Shown: positions 18,157 to 27,400 of the stretch, in pieces
Position numbering within the stretch: the stretch's first letter is position 1
How the letters are laid out: every line of letters begins with the position of its first letter
Assembly (NCBI RefSeq): GCF_003352185.1
Contig: NZ_CP029608.1
Coordinates: 1,550,001 to 1,614,000 of the forward strand
Length of the DNA stretch: 64,000 bases
Direction: 5' to 3'
Source: Pseudomonas kribbensis
GTDB lineage: Bacteria > Pseudomonadota > Gammaproteobacteria > Pseudomonadales > Pseudomonadaceae
Notes under the pieces: generated by a model
Databases searched by the model: none
The model's input: the letters and a program-made list of their open reading frames with translations, nothing else
Told to the model about the DNA's origin: nothing
Made by a program: the position numbers and the translations under genes

Positions 18157-18915
18157 ATGCCCATGCGTGTGTTGAAGTTGGGCCTGGTGCTGATGCTGTG
18201 GTTGTTCGCCATCAGCGCCCGGGCCGAGTTGACCTTCCCTGCACTGAGCGGGCGGGTGGTGGACGACGCGCAGATGATCGAGCCGGCGGTGCGTGCGCAA
18301 TTGAGCCAGCAGTTGCAGGCCCACGAGCAGGCGACCGGCGAGCAGCTTGTGGTCGTGACGTTGCCGAATCTGCAAGGCGCCACCATCGAGGATTACGGCG
18401 TCGAACTCGGCCGGCACTGGGGCATCGGCCAGAAGGACAAGAACAACGGCGCCTTGCTGATCGTCGCCCGGGACGAGCGCAAGTTGCGCATCGAAGTCGG
18501 CTATGGGCTGGAGGATCGCCTGACCGATGCCCAGAGTTCGGTGATCATCCATCAGGTCATCACACCGGCGTTCAAGGCCGGCAATTACAGCAAGGGCATC
18601 AGCGACGGCGTGGCGGCGATGCTGGTGGTGCTGGGCGGCAATCCGCTGGACGAGCCTTCCACGGTGTACGAATCGTCCGGCGATCCTTCGGACGACTTTG
18701 TCTCGCGGCATCCGGGAATTTTCGTATTTCTGGTGATGTTGTTCATCCTGACTGTTTTTGTCTGCCAGATGCTCGGTATCCTTCCCGTCGGCCGGGGCGG
18801 CTCCGGAGGAGGGGGCGGCTTCGGTGGCGGTGGTTTTGGCGGCGGCGGTGGAGGCGGGGGCTTCAGCGGCGGCGGTGGCAGTTTCGGCGGGGGCGGTTCC
18901 TCCGGCGGCTGGTGA
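18157..18915 (+). CDS. TPM-domain membrane protein with Gly-rich tail (YgcG family)
   Basis: A 252-aa protein with signal peptide (about residues 1-22), then a TPM (repair/phosphatase-like) domain including GRVVDDAQMIEPAVRAQL, GIGQKDKNNGALLIVARDE and IEVGYGLEDRLTDAQSS. A single membrane helix (IFVFLVMLFILTVFVCQML) follows, and the end is a Gly/Ser-rich tail of repeated GGGGF/GGGG units. GTG at 18154, ATG at 18157 and ATG at 18163 are all possible starts. Middle gene of the LemA cluster. Confidence 0.86.
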   Translation: MPMRVLKLGLVLMLWLFAISARAELTFPALSGRVVDDAQMIEPAVRAQLSQQLQAHEQATGEQLVVVTLPNLQGATIEDYGVELGRHWGIGQKDKNNGALLIVARDERKLRIEVGYGLEDRLTDAQSSVIIHQVITPAFKAGNYSKGISDGVAAMLVVLGGNPLDEPSTVYESSGDPSDDFVSRHPGIFVFLVMLFILTVFVCQMLGILPVGRGGSGGGGGFGGGGFGGGGGGGGFSGGGGSFGGGGSSGGW

Positions 18916-18943
18916 TAACAATAATGAGCAGGCACTTCACGAC

Positions 18944-19561
18944 ATGGCATTACTGACTGAACACGAACAACGCAAGGTCGCCGAGGCCATCGCCCGGGTC
19001 GAGCGCGACACCGACGCCGAACTGGTGACGGTGCTCGCGGCCCGTGCCGATGACTACGCGTACATTCCGTTGCTGTGGGCCAGCCTGCTGGCGCTGGTGG
19101 TGCCGGGCGTCCTGCATTACCTGACCGGTTGGCTGACGATGCACAGCCTGTTGCTGGTGCAATGGATCAGTTTCGTCGTGCTGTGCCTGGTGTTTCGTCT
19201 GCCCAAAGTCACCACTCATCTGATCCCGCGCCATGTCCGCCACTGGCGCGCCTCGAACCTGGCGCGGCGGCAGTTTCTCGAACAGAACCTGCATCACACG
19301 GTGGGCAGCACCGGCATGCTGATTTTTGTCTGCGAGGCGGAGCGGTACGTAGAGATTCTGGTGGACGAAGGGATTTCCAGACGGCTGGACGACAAGAGCT
19401 GGGACGCGATTGTCGCGGCGTTTACCGAGCAGGTGCGGCAGGGCCAGACGTTGCAGGGCTTCGTAACCTGTATCGAGGCGTGCGGCGAATTGCTCAAGGT
19501 GCATGTGCCGGTGACGCAGGTGCGCAACGAATTGCCCAATCGCCTGGTGGTACTGGGATAA
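18944..19561 (+). CDS. TPM-domain protein, second of the LemA cluster
   Basis: A 205-aa protein starting MALLTEHEQRKVAEAIARVE. The first part (VERDTDAELVTVLAARADDY) is a TPM domain half, interrupted by two membrane helices (about residues 40-90), and is followed by the remaining TPM strands (GMLIFVCEAERYVEILVDEG). It follows the YgcG-like gene by 28 bp. It likely sits in the inner membrane with its partners; biochemical role unknown. Confidence 0.84.
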   Translation: MALLTEHEQRKVAEAIARVERDTDAELVTVLAARADDYAYIPLLWASLLALVVPGVLHYLTGWLTMHSLLLVQWISFVVLCLVFRLPKVTTHLIPRHVRHWRASNLARRQFLEQNLHHTVGSTGMLIFVCEAERYVEILVDEGISRRLDDKSWDAIVAAFTEQVRQGQTLQGFVTCIEACGELLKVHVPVTQVRNELPNRLVVLG

Positions 19562-19650
19562 GCCGTTCGGGAAATTAGCCGTGCCCTCGAACGCCATCCC
19601 CCCTAAACTAGCGGCCATTCCCGATTTGCCCGTCCGAGGCCGTTTTCTGC

Positions 19651-20868
19651 ATGTCTGCCACCGCCGTTTCCACCCCCGATCACCACGCCCGGTTCATCGA
19701 GCTGCTGCAAACCAGCCTCGAACAGAACGGTTTCATCAAACTGGTGCTGGCCAAGTACGTTGGCGAAGAAGCGGACCTGCAGCGGATCATCATCAAACCG
19801 GTGACGGTCAAGGCGCAGCCGAATCTGTCGTTCGTGTATCGCTACAAGACCCGCGACATCACCAAGAACCTGCCGCTGGACGAGGCGGTGGCGATGATTG
19901 CCGAGCTGCTGCCGACGGCGTTCAAGAATGCGCATTTGCTCACGTTGACCGACGAAGCCCAGCTCGAATACAGCAAAAAGGGCAAGAGCTCGCTGTTCAT
20001 GAGCAAACCCCAGCAATTGCGTGAAGTGCCGTCCGCCGAGCATAACCGCGAGAAAAACCGCTTCCTCGAATTGAGCCGTCCGTTCCTCAAGGATCTGGGC
20101 GTGACCAATGCGCAACACGAGTTGATCCCGGCGATGTCGCGCAAGTGGAAGCAGATCAACAAGTTCATCGAAGTCTTCAGTCACGCGCTGACGTCCTCGC
20201 CGCTGGCCCTGGACAAACCGGTGCGGGTGGCGGATTTCGGTTCGGGCAAGGGTTACCTGACGTTCGCCATCCATGACTACTTGCGCAACACGTTGAAGGC
20301 CGAGGGCGAAGTCACCGGCGTCGAACTGCGCAAAGAGATGGTCAACCTGTGCAACGCCGCCGCGCAGAAGCTCGAACACCCGGGGCTGGTGTTCAAGTGC
20401 GGCGATGTACGCAGCGTGGCGCCGAGCGAGCTGGAAGTGATGATTGCCCTGCATGCCTGCGATATCGCCACCGACTATGCGATCCACACCGGCATCCGTT
20501 CCGGCGCATCGATCATCATGTGCTCGCCGTGCTGCCACAAGCAGATTCGCTTGCAGATCCAGAGCCCGGCGCTGCTCAAGCCAATGCTGCAATACGGTCT
20601 GCATCTGGGCCAGCAGGCGGAAATGGTCACCGACAGTCTGCGTGCGCTGTTCCTCGAAGCCTGCGGTTACGAGACCAAAGTGTTCGAGTTCATCTCGCTG
20701 GAACACACCAACAAGAACAAGATGATCCTCGCCGTGAAGCGCGCCGAGCCGGTGGACCCGACTCAGCTGCTGGTGAAGATTCAGGAGTTGAAAGCGTTCT
20801 ACCACATCAGCGAGCATTGCCTCGAAACGCTGCTGCTCGCCGATGGTTTGCTGCCGCTCAAGGCTTGA
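19651..20868 (+). CDS. SAM-dependent methyltransferase (Methyltransf_32 type)
   Basis: A 405-aa protein. The SAM-binding motif I is VADFGSGKGYLTFAIHDYL (about residues 193-211), and the signature IIMCSPCCHKQIRLQI lies near residue 290. The PCCHK motif is typical of the PF13679 methyltransferases. The N-terminal 130 residues form a separate alpha/beta region of unknown role. The substrate may be RNA or protein but cannot be named. Its 3' end overlaps the convergent EamA gene by 11 bp. Confidence 0.8.
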   Translation: MSATAVSTPDHHARFIELLQTSLEQNGFIKLVLAKYVGEEADLQRIIIKPVTVKAQPNLSFVYRYKTRDITKNLPLDEAVAMIAELLPTAFKNAHLLTLTDEAQLEYSKKGKSSLFMSKPQQLREVPSAEHNREKNRFLELSRPFLKDLGVTNAQHELIPAMSRKWKQINKFIEVFSHALTSSPLALDKPVRVADFGSGKGYLTFAIHDYLRNTLKAEGEVTGVELRKEMVNLCNAAAQKLEHPGLVFKCGDVRSVAPSELEVMIALHACDIATDYAIHTGIRSGASIIMCSPCCHKQIRLQIQSPALLKPMLQYGLHLGQQAEMVTDSLRALFLEACGYETKVFEFISLEHTNKNKMILAVKRAEPVDPTQLLVKIQELKAFYHISEHCLETLLLADGLLPLKA

Positions 20869-21772
20869 GCTGAACCCCGGCCGGTAAGGTGCCCGGTTGA
20901 GCCGGGCGCACCGCAGTCTTGCGTCCGAGCATCACCGTCGCGATCACCCCGCAGGCGAACAGCCAGGTGATCGGCTCCACGTGTTCGCCGAAGAACAGCG
21001 CGGAAAACGCGATGGTGAAGAAAATCTGCAACAGCTGGATCTGACTGACCCGGGCAATGCCACCCATGGCCAACCCGGCGTACCACGCGAAAAACCCCAG
21101 GAACTGTGAAAACAGCGCGACGTAACCGAAGGCCCACCAGGTTTTCGTCGACACCGCACCGTGATGCTGCAACGCCAGGTACAGCACCGGGCCGATCAAC
21201 AACGGCGTCGACAGCACCAGCGCCCAGCAGATCACCTGCCAGCCCCCCATCTCTCGGGCCAGACGCCCGCCCTCGGCATAACCCAGACCGCCCACTGCAA
21301 TCGCACCCAGCATCAGCAAATCACCGGCCTGAATGCTGCCGGCGCCGGTGTACAACGCATAACCCAGCACCAGCGCACTGCCCAACGCGGCGCAGGCCCA
21401 GAAGGCTTTCGATGGACGCTCGTGGGACAGCCACGCGGCGTACAGCGCCACGCACAGTGGCTGCAAACCGTTGACCAGCGCACCGTGGGACGCCGGTAGC
21501 GTTTGCATGGCCCACGCCGACAGCACCGGGAAACCGAGAATCACCCCGGCGATCACCAGGCTCAGGCCTTTGACCTGTTGCCAGGTCGGCCACTTTTCCC
21601 GGCGCCACAACAGCAGCAACGCCGCCGGAATTGCCGCGAACAACGCACGGCCCAGGCCATTGAGCAACGGATGCAGCTCCTGCACCACGATGCGGGTGAA
21701 GGGCAGGGTGAGGCTGAAGATCACAACGCCGAGCAGGCCCAGGGCCATGCCGGTGTTTTCGCGCGAAGACAT
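20858..21772 (-). CDS. EamA-family (DMT) transporter
   Basis: A 304-aa inner-membrane protein with about 10 helices and two EamA halves. ATG at 21772 ([20 protein letters not shown]) was chosen because the upstream extension is not hydrophobic and starts the first helix too late. Typical segments are [20 protein letters not shown] and [20 protein letters not shown]. Exports small metabolites such as amino acids; substrate unknown. Overlaps the convergent methyltransferase gene at its 3' end. Confidence 0.84.
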   Translation of the reverse strand: MSSRENTGMALGLLGVVIFSLTLPFTRIVVQELHPLLNGLGRALFAAIPAALLLLWRREKWPTWQQVKGLSLVIAGVILGFPVLSAWAMQTLPASHGALVNGLQPLCVALYAAWLSHERPSKAFWACAALGSALVLGYALYTGAGSIQAGDLLMLGAIAVGGLGYAEGGRLAREMGGWQVICWALVLSTPLLIGPVLYLALQHHGAVSTKTWWAFGYVALFSQFLGFFAWYAGLAMGGIARVSQIQLLQIFFTIAFSALFFGEHVEPITWLFACGVIATVMLGRKTAVRPAQPGTLPAGVQLKP

Positions 21773-21941
21773 TTTGGCAACCAGATTCGAAAGTGGCAGG
21801 GAGGTGCATTCATCTAGCCACAAACCATGGCAACCGGGCTGTTACAGATGGGCGCAGAGTTATCCATACAGTTTGCGAACGCCATCGCGGTCCTTGGACT
21901 ACTTTGAATACTCTTGTGCATTCACCAGAGGAGTCCTGTCC

Positions 21942-22523
21942 ATGGCCGCGAAAAAGATTCTGATGCTGGTCGGCGATTACGTCGAAGACTACGAAGTGAT
22001 GGTGCCGTTCCAGGCCCTGCAAATGGTCGGGCACACCGTGCACGCCGTGTGCCCGGACAAAGCCGCCGGGAAGACCGTGCGCACCGCGATTCATGATTTC
22101 GAAGGCGATCAGACTTACAGCGAAAAACCCGGTCACCAGTTCGCCCTGAACTTCGACTTTGCCAAGGTTGACGCCAAGGATTACGACGCACTGCTGGTGC
22201 CCGGTGGTCGTGCGCCGGAATACCTGCGGCTGAACGAAAAAGTCCTGGAACTGGTGAGGGCTTTCGACAAGGCCGGCAAGCCGATTGCTGCCGTCTGTCA
22301 CGGCGCGCAACTGCTGGCGGCGGCGGGGATACTCGAAGGCCGCGAGTGCAGTGCCTATCCGGCCTGCGCCCCGGAAGTACGGTTGGCCGGGGGCACCTAC
22401 ATCGATATCCCGGTCACGGACGGTCATGTCCAGGGCAATCTGGCCACCGCCCCAGCCTGGCCGGCGCATCCGAAATGGCTGGCCGGTTTCCTCGGTTTGC
22501 TCGGAACCAAAATCACCCTGTGA
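21942..22523 (+). CDS. DJ-1/PfpI family protein (deglycase/protease-like)
   Basis: A 193-aa cytoplasmic protein, [20 protein letters not shown], with GAGGAG upstream. The nucleophile elbow is [14 protein letters not shown], with Cys followed by His, and the acidic partner in DYVEDYE. This is the PfpI/YhbO group, reported as deglycases or stress proteases. It stands alone; a perfect 13-bp palindrome follows the stop. Confidence 0.85.
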   Translation: MAAKKILMLVGDYVEDYEVMVPFQALQMVGHTVHAVCPDKAAGKTVRTAIHDFEGDQTYSEKPGHQFALNFDFAKVDAKDYDALLVPGGRAPEYLRLNEKVLELVRAFDKAGKPIAAVCHGAQLLAAAGILEGRECSAYPACAPEVRLAGGTYIDIPVTDGHVQGNLATAPAWPAHPKWLAGFLGLLGTKITL

Positions 22524-22530
22524 GCGAAAT

Positions 22531-22558
22531 GCCCGTCGCGAGCGTGCTCGCGACGGGC
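22531..22558. repeat. Perfect palindrome (REP-like) between convergent genes
   Basis: GCCCGTCGCGAGC and its complement form 13-bp arms with a 2-base centre. It lies between the pfpI-like gene and the convergent TonB receptor, and could act as a bidirectional transcription barrier. The GCGAGC core is like Pseudomonas REP sequences. Confidence 0.7.
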
Positions 22559-22571
22559 AAGCCCGGACGGG

Positions 22572-25130
22572 TCAGAAGAACCGCGTCACGCTGACCTTGG
22601 CATTGCGCCCCTGACTGTAAGCCCGATCGCCACTCAGCGCCGGGCGGTAATCCTCGTTGAACAGGTTGTCGACGGTGAGATTGACCTCGGTGCCCTTGAG
22701 ATACGGCTGCTGCGGTTTCCATTTGGCGAACAGACCCTGCACGTTATAGCGGTCGTTGGCGTACTGGTCGTAGAACACGTCACCCACGGTGTTTTTGCCC
22801 GAGCCATACTTGTCGCTAGGCAGGCGATCGGTCTGGCGCACGAACTCGCCTTGCCAGCCAACCTGGGCATCCCAGCTCGGAATCTTCACGCCGAGCACGG
22901 CGATCCATTTGCTGGGTGGAATGTCCCGAACCCAGACGTCCGGTCCCCACGGGTTGGTGTAGGCGCCTTCGTGTTTGCCGGTCATCCACGAGTAGGACAG
23001 CGAACCGAACAGGTACGTCGAGTCATAGAAGCTTTCAACTTCAAAGCCCTTGATGGTCAGCCCGCCGATGTTGCGGTAGTTGCCCATGGGGCCTGACCCC
23101 TTGCAGTCCGAGGCGATGGTGCCGCCCTTGATGGCCTGGTTCTCGCAGCCGATGCCGGTGGCCTTGAAGATCTCGTCGTCGATCTTGTTGCGAAACAGCG
23201 TGGTGCGAATCTGCACGTTGTCGCGGTCGGTGAATACGTTGGCGAAGTTGCTGATGTTACCGGCACGCCAACCGGTGATGCGTTCCGGATCAAGGTCGAC
23301 GCTGGTGGCGGTGCGGCTGCCCAGGCCCTGCACTTCATATTGCTCGTCGATGACCGGCGCGCGCCAGGTCTTGCTGTAGTCGACGAAGAAGCCGACGTCC
23401 GGGGTCATCCGCCAGAACGCCGACAGGCGCGGCGACCAGCCGGTGTAGGTGCGGTCGCTGTAGTCGTGGCCGAAGCTCGGGTCCGGGTTGTCGTAGTAAG
23501 GCGCGTCGTTGGCTTCGCCTCGATTGCGCACATGGTCGTAACGCACGGACGGGGTCAGGGTGAAGTCGCCCAGCGTGATTGCGTCTTGCAGATAAACGCT
23601 GTTGGTGTCGACCTTGCCCCGGGGCATGAAACTCGGCTGGAAGTAGCCGTAGTTGTACTTCGGCACTTCGTAGGTCTTGCCCGGCATCCACATCTCGGTG
23701 TCGCGGCTGTGCTTGCGGATCTGCACGCCGGCGGTGACCGCGTGAGACAACACGCCGGTTTCGAACAGGCTGATGTTGCTCGCTTCGACGATGCGGTCTT
23801 TGTAGGCGGTGTCCATCTTGCGTCCGCCGGTGGACGTCTGGAAAAACGCCGTGGCATCGCGCTCGTCGGTCTGATCGGTGTTGGACTCGGAATAGCTCAG
23901 TTTGAAATCGATCAGGCGATTGTCCAGCGGCTGGTACTGATACTTGGCCGACCAGGTGGTATCGGTGGTTTCGCGGTTGGCAAGGAAGCGCTTGAGAGCG
24001 TTTTCATAGCCGTATTGCTTGATGTTGGCCCGGGTCGGCGGGGTCGGATAACTGGCCGACGAGAATGGCGCCCAGCGCTCGCTTTGCGAACGCGAGTACG
24101 ACAGGCCGACGCTGTGTTCGTCGTTCAGGTGCAGGTTGAATTTGAGTAGCTGGCCGTCCAGATCCAGTGCGCTGTTGGGCAGGCGCTTGGGGTTGATCGG
24201 GTACTGATTGTCCGGATCGGGCGGGGTGCCGGCCAGCTTCATGTCACCGCCATCGCGCTTGGTCAGGTACACCAGCGCATCGGCCCGCCCGTCGTCGGTA
24301 CGGCCAAACACCGCACCGCTGTAAGTCTGCTGATGGTCGTTGCTGGCGTAACCGTACTTGACCATCGCACCGCTGTTGCGACCTTCCTGCAGCAGGTCCG
24401 GGGCGTCCTTGGTTTCCATGTGCACGGTGCCACCGAAACCGCCGTTGCCGGTCAGCATCGAGTGCGGGCCTTTTTCCACCTCGATGCGTTTTATCAACTC
24501 CGGCTCGATGAAAATCGTGCCTTGCTGGTAGCGCTCGAAACCGCTTTTGGTGGCGCCGTCGACGGTCAACGGCACGTCCTCGGCATCGCCCAGGCCCCAG
24601 ATGTTGATGGTCTGGCCACCGGGTTTCATTGAACCGCCCATGCTCACGCCGGGCAGGGTCGCCAGCAGGCTGGGAATATTGTTTGGCTGGTGGCGGTCGA
24701 TGTCGGCCTGGGTCAGGGTCGAGCGGCCGACGGTGCTGGAGTCGACTTCGGTGCCGCTGCCGATCACGCTCAGGGCGTCGAGCTGGATGCCGTCACCGCT
24801 GCTGGTGACCGGTTCTTCCGGGCGCACGACATAGGTCTGGTTGACCTTGATCAGACCGAACTGGCTGTTGTCGAGCAACTTGCGAATCGCCGCTTCCGCG
24901 CTGTATTCACCGTCTAGGGCGGGGGCCTTGAGATTGCGCAGTTGCGCTTCATCGAACAGCAACTGGATCTTCGCCTGTTGGGCGATCTGACTCAGCGACG
25001 CCGCCAAGGGTTGCGCCGGCAAATGCAAATTCAGGTTATCGGCATGGGCTTGTACGCTGAACGCCAGGCAAGTGGCGAGCAAGGTCGGTCGAAGGCAGGT
25101 GAGCGGGTACGGCGAAAACACGCGAAACAT
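22572..25130 (-). CDS. TonB-dependent haem/haemophore receptor with signalling domain (HxuA/HasR-like)
   Basis: An 852-aa outer-membrane receptor. A signal peptide (to about residue 30) is followed by an STN signalling domain (PLAASLSQIAQQAKIQLLFD), a plug domain starting near residue 130 (QADIDRHQPNNIPSLLATLP; DVPLTVDGATKSGFERYQQG), and a barrel ending in aromatic F (KVSVTRFF). The segments VRDIPPSKWIAVLG and YSKTWRAPVIDEQYE resemble haem/haemoglobin receptors. The order sigma-FecR-receptor resembles P. aeruginosa hxuI-hxuR-hxuA (PA1300-1302), as I recall it. No hasA or ABC exporter follows. It would bring haem-iron across the outer membrane. Confidence 0.83.
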   Translation of the reverse strand: MFRVFSPYPLTCLRPTLLATCLAFSVQAHADNLNLHLPAQPLAASLSQIAQQAKIQLLFDEAQLRNLKAPALDGEYSAEAAIRKLLDNSQFGLIKVNQTYVVRPEEPVTSSGDGIQLDALSVIGSGTEVDSSTVGRSTLTQADIDRHQPNNIPSLLATLPGVSMGGSMKPGGQTINIWGLGDAEDVPLTVDGATKSGFERYQQGTIFIEPELIKRIEVEKGPHSMLTGNGGFGGTVHMETKDAPDLLQEGRNSGAMVKYGYASNDHQQTYSGAVFGRTDDGRADALVYLTKRDGGDMKLAGTPPDPDNQYPINPKRLPNSALDLDGQLLKFNLHLNDEHSVGLSYSRSQSERWAPFSSASYPTPPTRANIKQYGYENALKRFLANRETTDTTWSAKYQYQPLDNRLIDFKLSYSESNTDQTDERDATAFFQTSTGGRKMDTAYKDRIVEASNISLFETGVLSHAVTAGVQIRKHSRDTEMWMPGKTYEVPKYNYGYFQPSFMPRGKVDTNSVYLQDAITLGDFTLTPSVRYDHVRNRGEANDAPYYDNPDPSFGHDYSDRTYTGWSPRLSAFWRMTPDVGFFVDYSKTWRAPVIDEQYEVQGLGSRTATSVDLDPERITGWRAGNISNFANVFTDRDNVQIRTTLFRNKIDDEIFKATGIGCENQAIKGGTIASDCKGSGPMGNYRNIGGLTIKGFEVESFYDSTYLFGSLSYSWMTGKHEGAYTNPWGPDVWVRDIPPSKWIAVLGVKIPSWDAQVGWQGEFVRQTDRLPSDKYGSGKNTVGDVFYDQYANDRYNVQGLFAKWKPQQPYLKGTEVNLTVDNLFNEDYRPALSGDRAYSQGRNAKVSVTRFF

Positions 25131-25252
25131 GGAATCCCCCAGGGCGGCGAAAAGGCCAGAAAGGCCTGCGTACGAAGCGCAGACCGGAGGAAGACGCGGC
25201 AGGGAAAAAAAACCTCACATGCGAATGCAAAATATTCTCATGTGAGTTTGTG

Positions 25253-26212
25253 TCAGCGGTTTTCGATGCGAATTCCACCGTCGGCGAGCGCGACGGTTTT
25301 CACCGGAACCAGGGCGGGCAGCGCGTTGATCAGGGCATCCGGATCGTCGACGTCGAGATTGCCGGAGACTTTGATCTGCCCCAGTTTTGCGTTGGCCAGC
25401 ACCACCGGGCGCGGGCGATAGAGGTTCAGCTCATCCACCAGACTGGCCAGTTCGCGGTTGCGAAAGGACAGATGCCCGGTACGCCAGTCGGCCACCTGGC
25501 TGGATGCAAGACTGTTTTGTTGCAGGGTGCCGCTGGCCAGATCGAGCGCGACTTGCTGCTGTGCGCCGAGCAACTGCGGCGGGCGGCTGTCCGGCGTGAA
25601 CGCGACCTGGCCGTGGGCGACGCTGACCACCAGTTGCCTGTCACTGCGCCGTACATCGAAACCGGTACCGACCACACGGATCGTGGCGTTGCCGGTCTGC
25701 ACCCACAACGGCCGTTCCTTGTCTGGCGCAACGTCGATGTAAAACTGTCCGCGATCAAGCGTGAGCCGGCGCTGGTGACTGTCGAAGTCGACACGCAGTT
25801 GTGTGTTGGCGTTCACCGACAAGGTGCTGCCGTCGGGGAGTTCGAAGGTCCGCTGGCCTTTGGCCTGGGCAGCAATCTGCTGCTGATAAACCTCATGCGC
25901 AGTGCCGAGATGTGTCGCCATTATGGTGACGAACAACGCGGCGGCCGCTGCCAGCGCGGGTCGCCAGCGGCTTCTGTAGCGACGTACCGGCAGTGGCGTT
26001 GGCCGGTTCAGTTGTTGCAATTCACCCAGGTCGGCCCACAACACTTCAAACGAACGATAGGCACTTGCGTGTGCCGGCTCGCGCAGCCATTGCTCGAATG
26101 CCTGGCGCATCAAGAGGTCTTGATCTTGACGATTACGGGCAAACCAGGCGGCGGCTTGAGCGTCGATGCTGTCGTCGGGCAGTTCCCCGGTGAAATCGTG
26201 AGAGCGGTTCAT
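25253..26212 (-). CDS. FecR-family anti-sigma/sigma regulator
   Basis: A 319-aa inner-membrane regulator. ATG at 26212 overlaps the sigma gene stop (ATGA). The cytoplasmic N-domain holds AAAWFARNRQDQDLLMRQAF and FEQWLREPAHASAYRSFEVL, with the DUF4880 tryptophans. One membrane helix lies near residues 85-102, then the periplasmic FecR domain (TFELPDGSTLSVNANTQLRV) and a C-terminal STN-like half that contacts the receptor. It relays receptor occupancy to the ECF sigma factor. It lies 122 bp before the receptor gene. Confidence 0.9.
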   Translation of the reverse strand: MNRSHDFTGELPDDSIDAQAAAWFARNRQDQDLLMRQAFEQWLREPAHASAYRSFEVLWADLGELQQLNRPTPLPVRRYRSRWRPALAAAAALFVTIMATHLGTAHEVYQQQIAAQAKGQRTFELPDGSTLSVNANTQLRVDFDSHQRRLTLDRGQFYIDVAPDKERPLWVQTGNATIRVVGTGFDVRRSDRQLVVSVAHGQVAFTPDSRPPQLLGAQQQVALDLASGTLQQNSLASSQVADWRTGHLSFRNRELASLVDELNLYRPRPVVLANAKLGQIKVSGNLDVDDPDALINALPALVPVKTVALADGGIRIENR

Positions 26213-26745
26213 TCTGGCTGCTCCGTGCCGTTGTCGTGATCCAGGCGTTGCTTGCAATGCAGCAGTGCGAAAGCGATGTGTTTTTCCACCATGCTCAACG
26301 AAATCCCCATGCGCTCGGCAATCTGGGCCTGACTCAAGCCTTCGAAGCGGTGCAGCATAAGGGCCTCGCGTCGACGTGGCGAGAGTTCGCCCAGCACGGC
26401 TTTGAGTTGCTCCAGCCGTTGCTGGCGTTGCGCGGCCGCCATCGGATCGTGATGCTCATCGGCCAGTGGTTCGGCATCGTTGTCTTGAGTGGGCTGCACG
26501 ATGTGCCGTACCTTCTGGCGGCGCCAGTGGTCACGAAGCAGGTTGCGCGCCATCTGAAACAGAAAGGCCCGCGGCTGCTCGACCTTGGCCCGGTCGCGAT
26601 AGTCGAGCCATTGGGTGAAGACGTCCTGGGTCATGTCCGCCGCGTCACTGGGGTTATCCGTGCGTTTGCGCAGGTAATGCAGGATGTCCCCGTAAAACCG
26701 GCGAAACGAATCGGCCGACAAGGGATCGGGCGTGAGGCGGGGCAT
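26209..26745 (-). CDS. ECF sigma factor, FecI family
   Basis: A 178-aa sigma-70 family protein. ATG at 26745 (MPRLTPDPLSADSFRRFYGD) has AAGGA 7 bases upstream and is preferred over the longer frame, which runs through the Fur box. Region 2 includes DAADMTQDVFTQWLDYRDRA and PRAFLFQMARNLLRDHWRRQ; region 4 includes LSQAQIAERMGISLSMVEKH. It should activate the downstream TonB receptor gene. A Fur box 49 bp upstream makes the system iron-responsive. Confidence 0.9.
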   Translation of the reverse strand: MPRLTPDPLSADSFRRFYGDILHYLRKRTDNPSDAADMTQDVFTQWLDYRDRAKVEQPRAFLFQMARNLLRDHWRRQKVRHIVQPTQDNDAEPLADEHHDPMAAAQRQQRLEQLKAVLGELSPRRREALMLHRFEGLSQAQIAERMGISLSMVEKHIAFALLHCKQRLDHDNGTEQPE

Positions 26746-26793
26746 GAATATCCTTCTCGACGAAGCGGGGCGCAGAAAGTTTTGGATGATATC

Positions 26794-26812
26794 GAGAATG
26801 ATTGTCATTTGT
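26794..26812. promoter_or_regulatory. Fur box upstream of the ECF sigma gene
   Basis: GAGAATGATTGTCATTTGT matches the 19-bp Fur consensus at about 13 positions, including the central AATGAT..TCATT. Its position in front of a FecI-type gene fits iron repression of the haem-uptake module. Confidence 0.8.
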
Positions 26813-26900
26813 CATGTTCGCATTTGCGTCTGTCAGAGAGGATGGCTAAACCGTTGAAACGGTCTTTACTTGCCGAGATTCAATCGACAGGAGCCGCGAC

Positions 26901-27245
26901 ATGTCCGGATGGTATGAGTTGAGCAAAAGCAGCAACGGCCAGTTCAGGTTCGTGCTGAAAGCGGCGAATGCCGAAACCATTCTGACCAGCGAGTTGTACA
27001 CCTCTCACAGTGCCGCCGAAAACGGTATCGCGGCGGTGCAGAGCAACAGTCCGCTGGATGAACGCTACGAGAAGAAAACGACGAAGGACGGCCATCCCTA
27101 CTTCAACCTCAAGGCCGCCAATCACCAGATCATCGGCAGCAGCGAGTCCTATTCGTCGGAGGCGGCGTGTGCCAAAGGCATCGCTGCCGTGAAGAGCAAC
27201 GGGCCGACGAAGGTGATCAAGGACAAAACCCTGCCGGTACTTTGA
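26901..27245 (+). CDS. YegP family protein (two DUF1508 repeats)
   Basis: A 114-aa protein made of two tandem about 50-residue repeats: GWYELSKSSNGQFRFVLKAA with ETILTSELYTSHSAAENGI, and YEKKTTKDGHPYFNLKAANH with IIGSSESYSSEAACAKGI. This is the typical E. coli YegP layout; function unknown. It diverges from the ECF sigma gene, with the Fur box between them. A strong hairpin follows (27259-27286). Confidence 0.9.
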   Translation: MSGWYELSKSSNGQFRFVLKAANAETILTSELYTSHSAAENGIAAVQSNSPLDERYEKKTTKDGHPYFNLKAANHQIIGSSESYSSEAACAKGIAAVKSNGPTKVIKDKTLPVL

Positions 27246-27258
27246 ATCACTCGTGACG

Positions 27259-27286
27259 TTCAGTCGCCAAATCCTTGGCGACTGAA
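27259..27286 (+). terminator. Hairpin after yegP-like gene
   Basis: TTCAGTCGCCAA and TTGGCGACTGAA give perfect 12-bp arms around ATCC. Only a short T-containing stretch follows, so it is a probable terminator. Confidence 0.6.
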
Positions 27287-27400
27287 TTCTGGCTATGTGC
27301 CATCATTTCGCTTATCCTCCGCCGCCAGTCCACGGAAGGGGCGCCGAGATGACTCTTTCGCGGATTTTTTTGAACAACTGCCGCCAGAGTTTTCCCGCCA

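Noticed and set aside
18758..18943. Longer N-terminus for the second TPM gene from 18758
   Set aside because: The extension is an out-of-frame reading of the Gly-rich tail of the previous gene; ATG at 18944 matches family starts.
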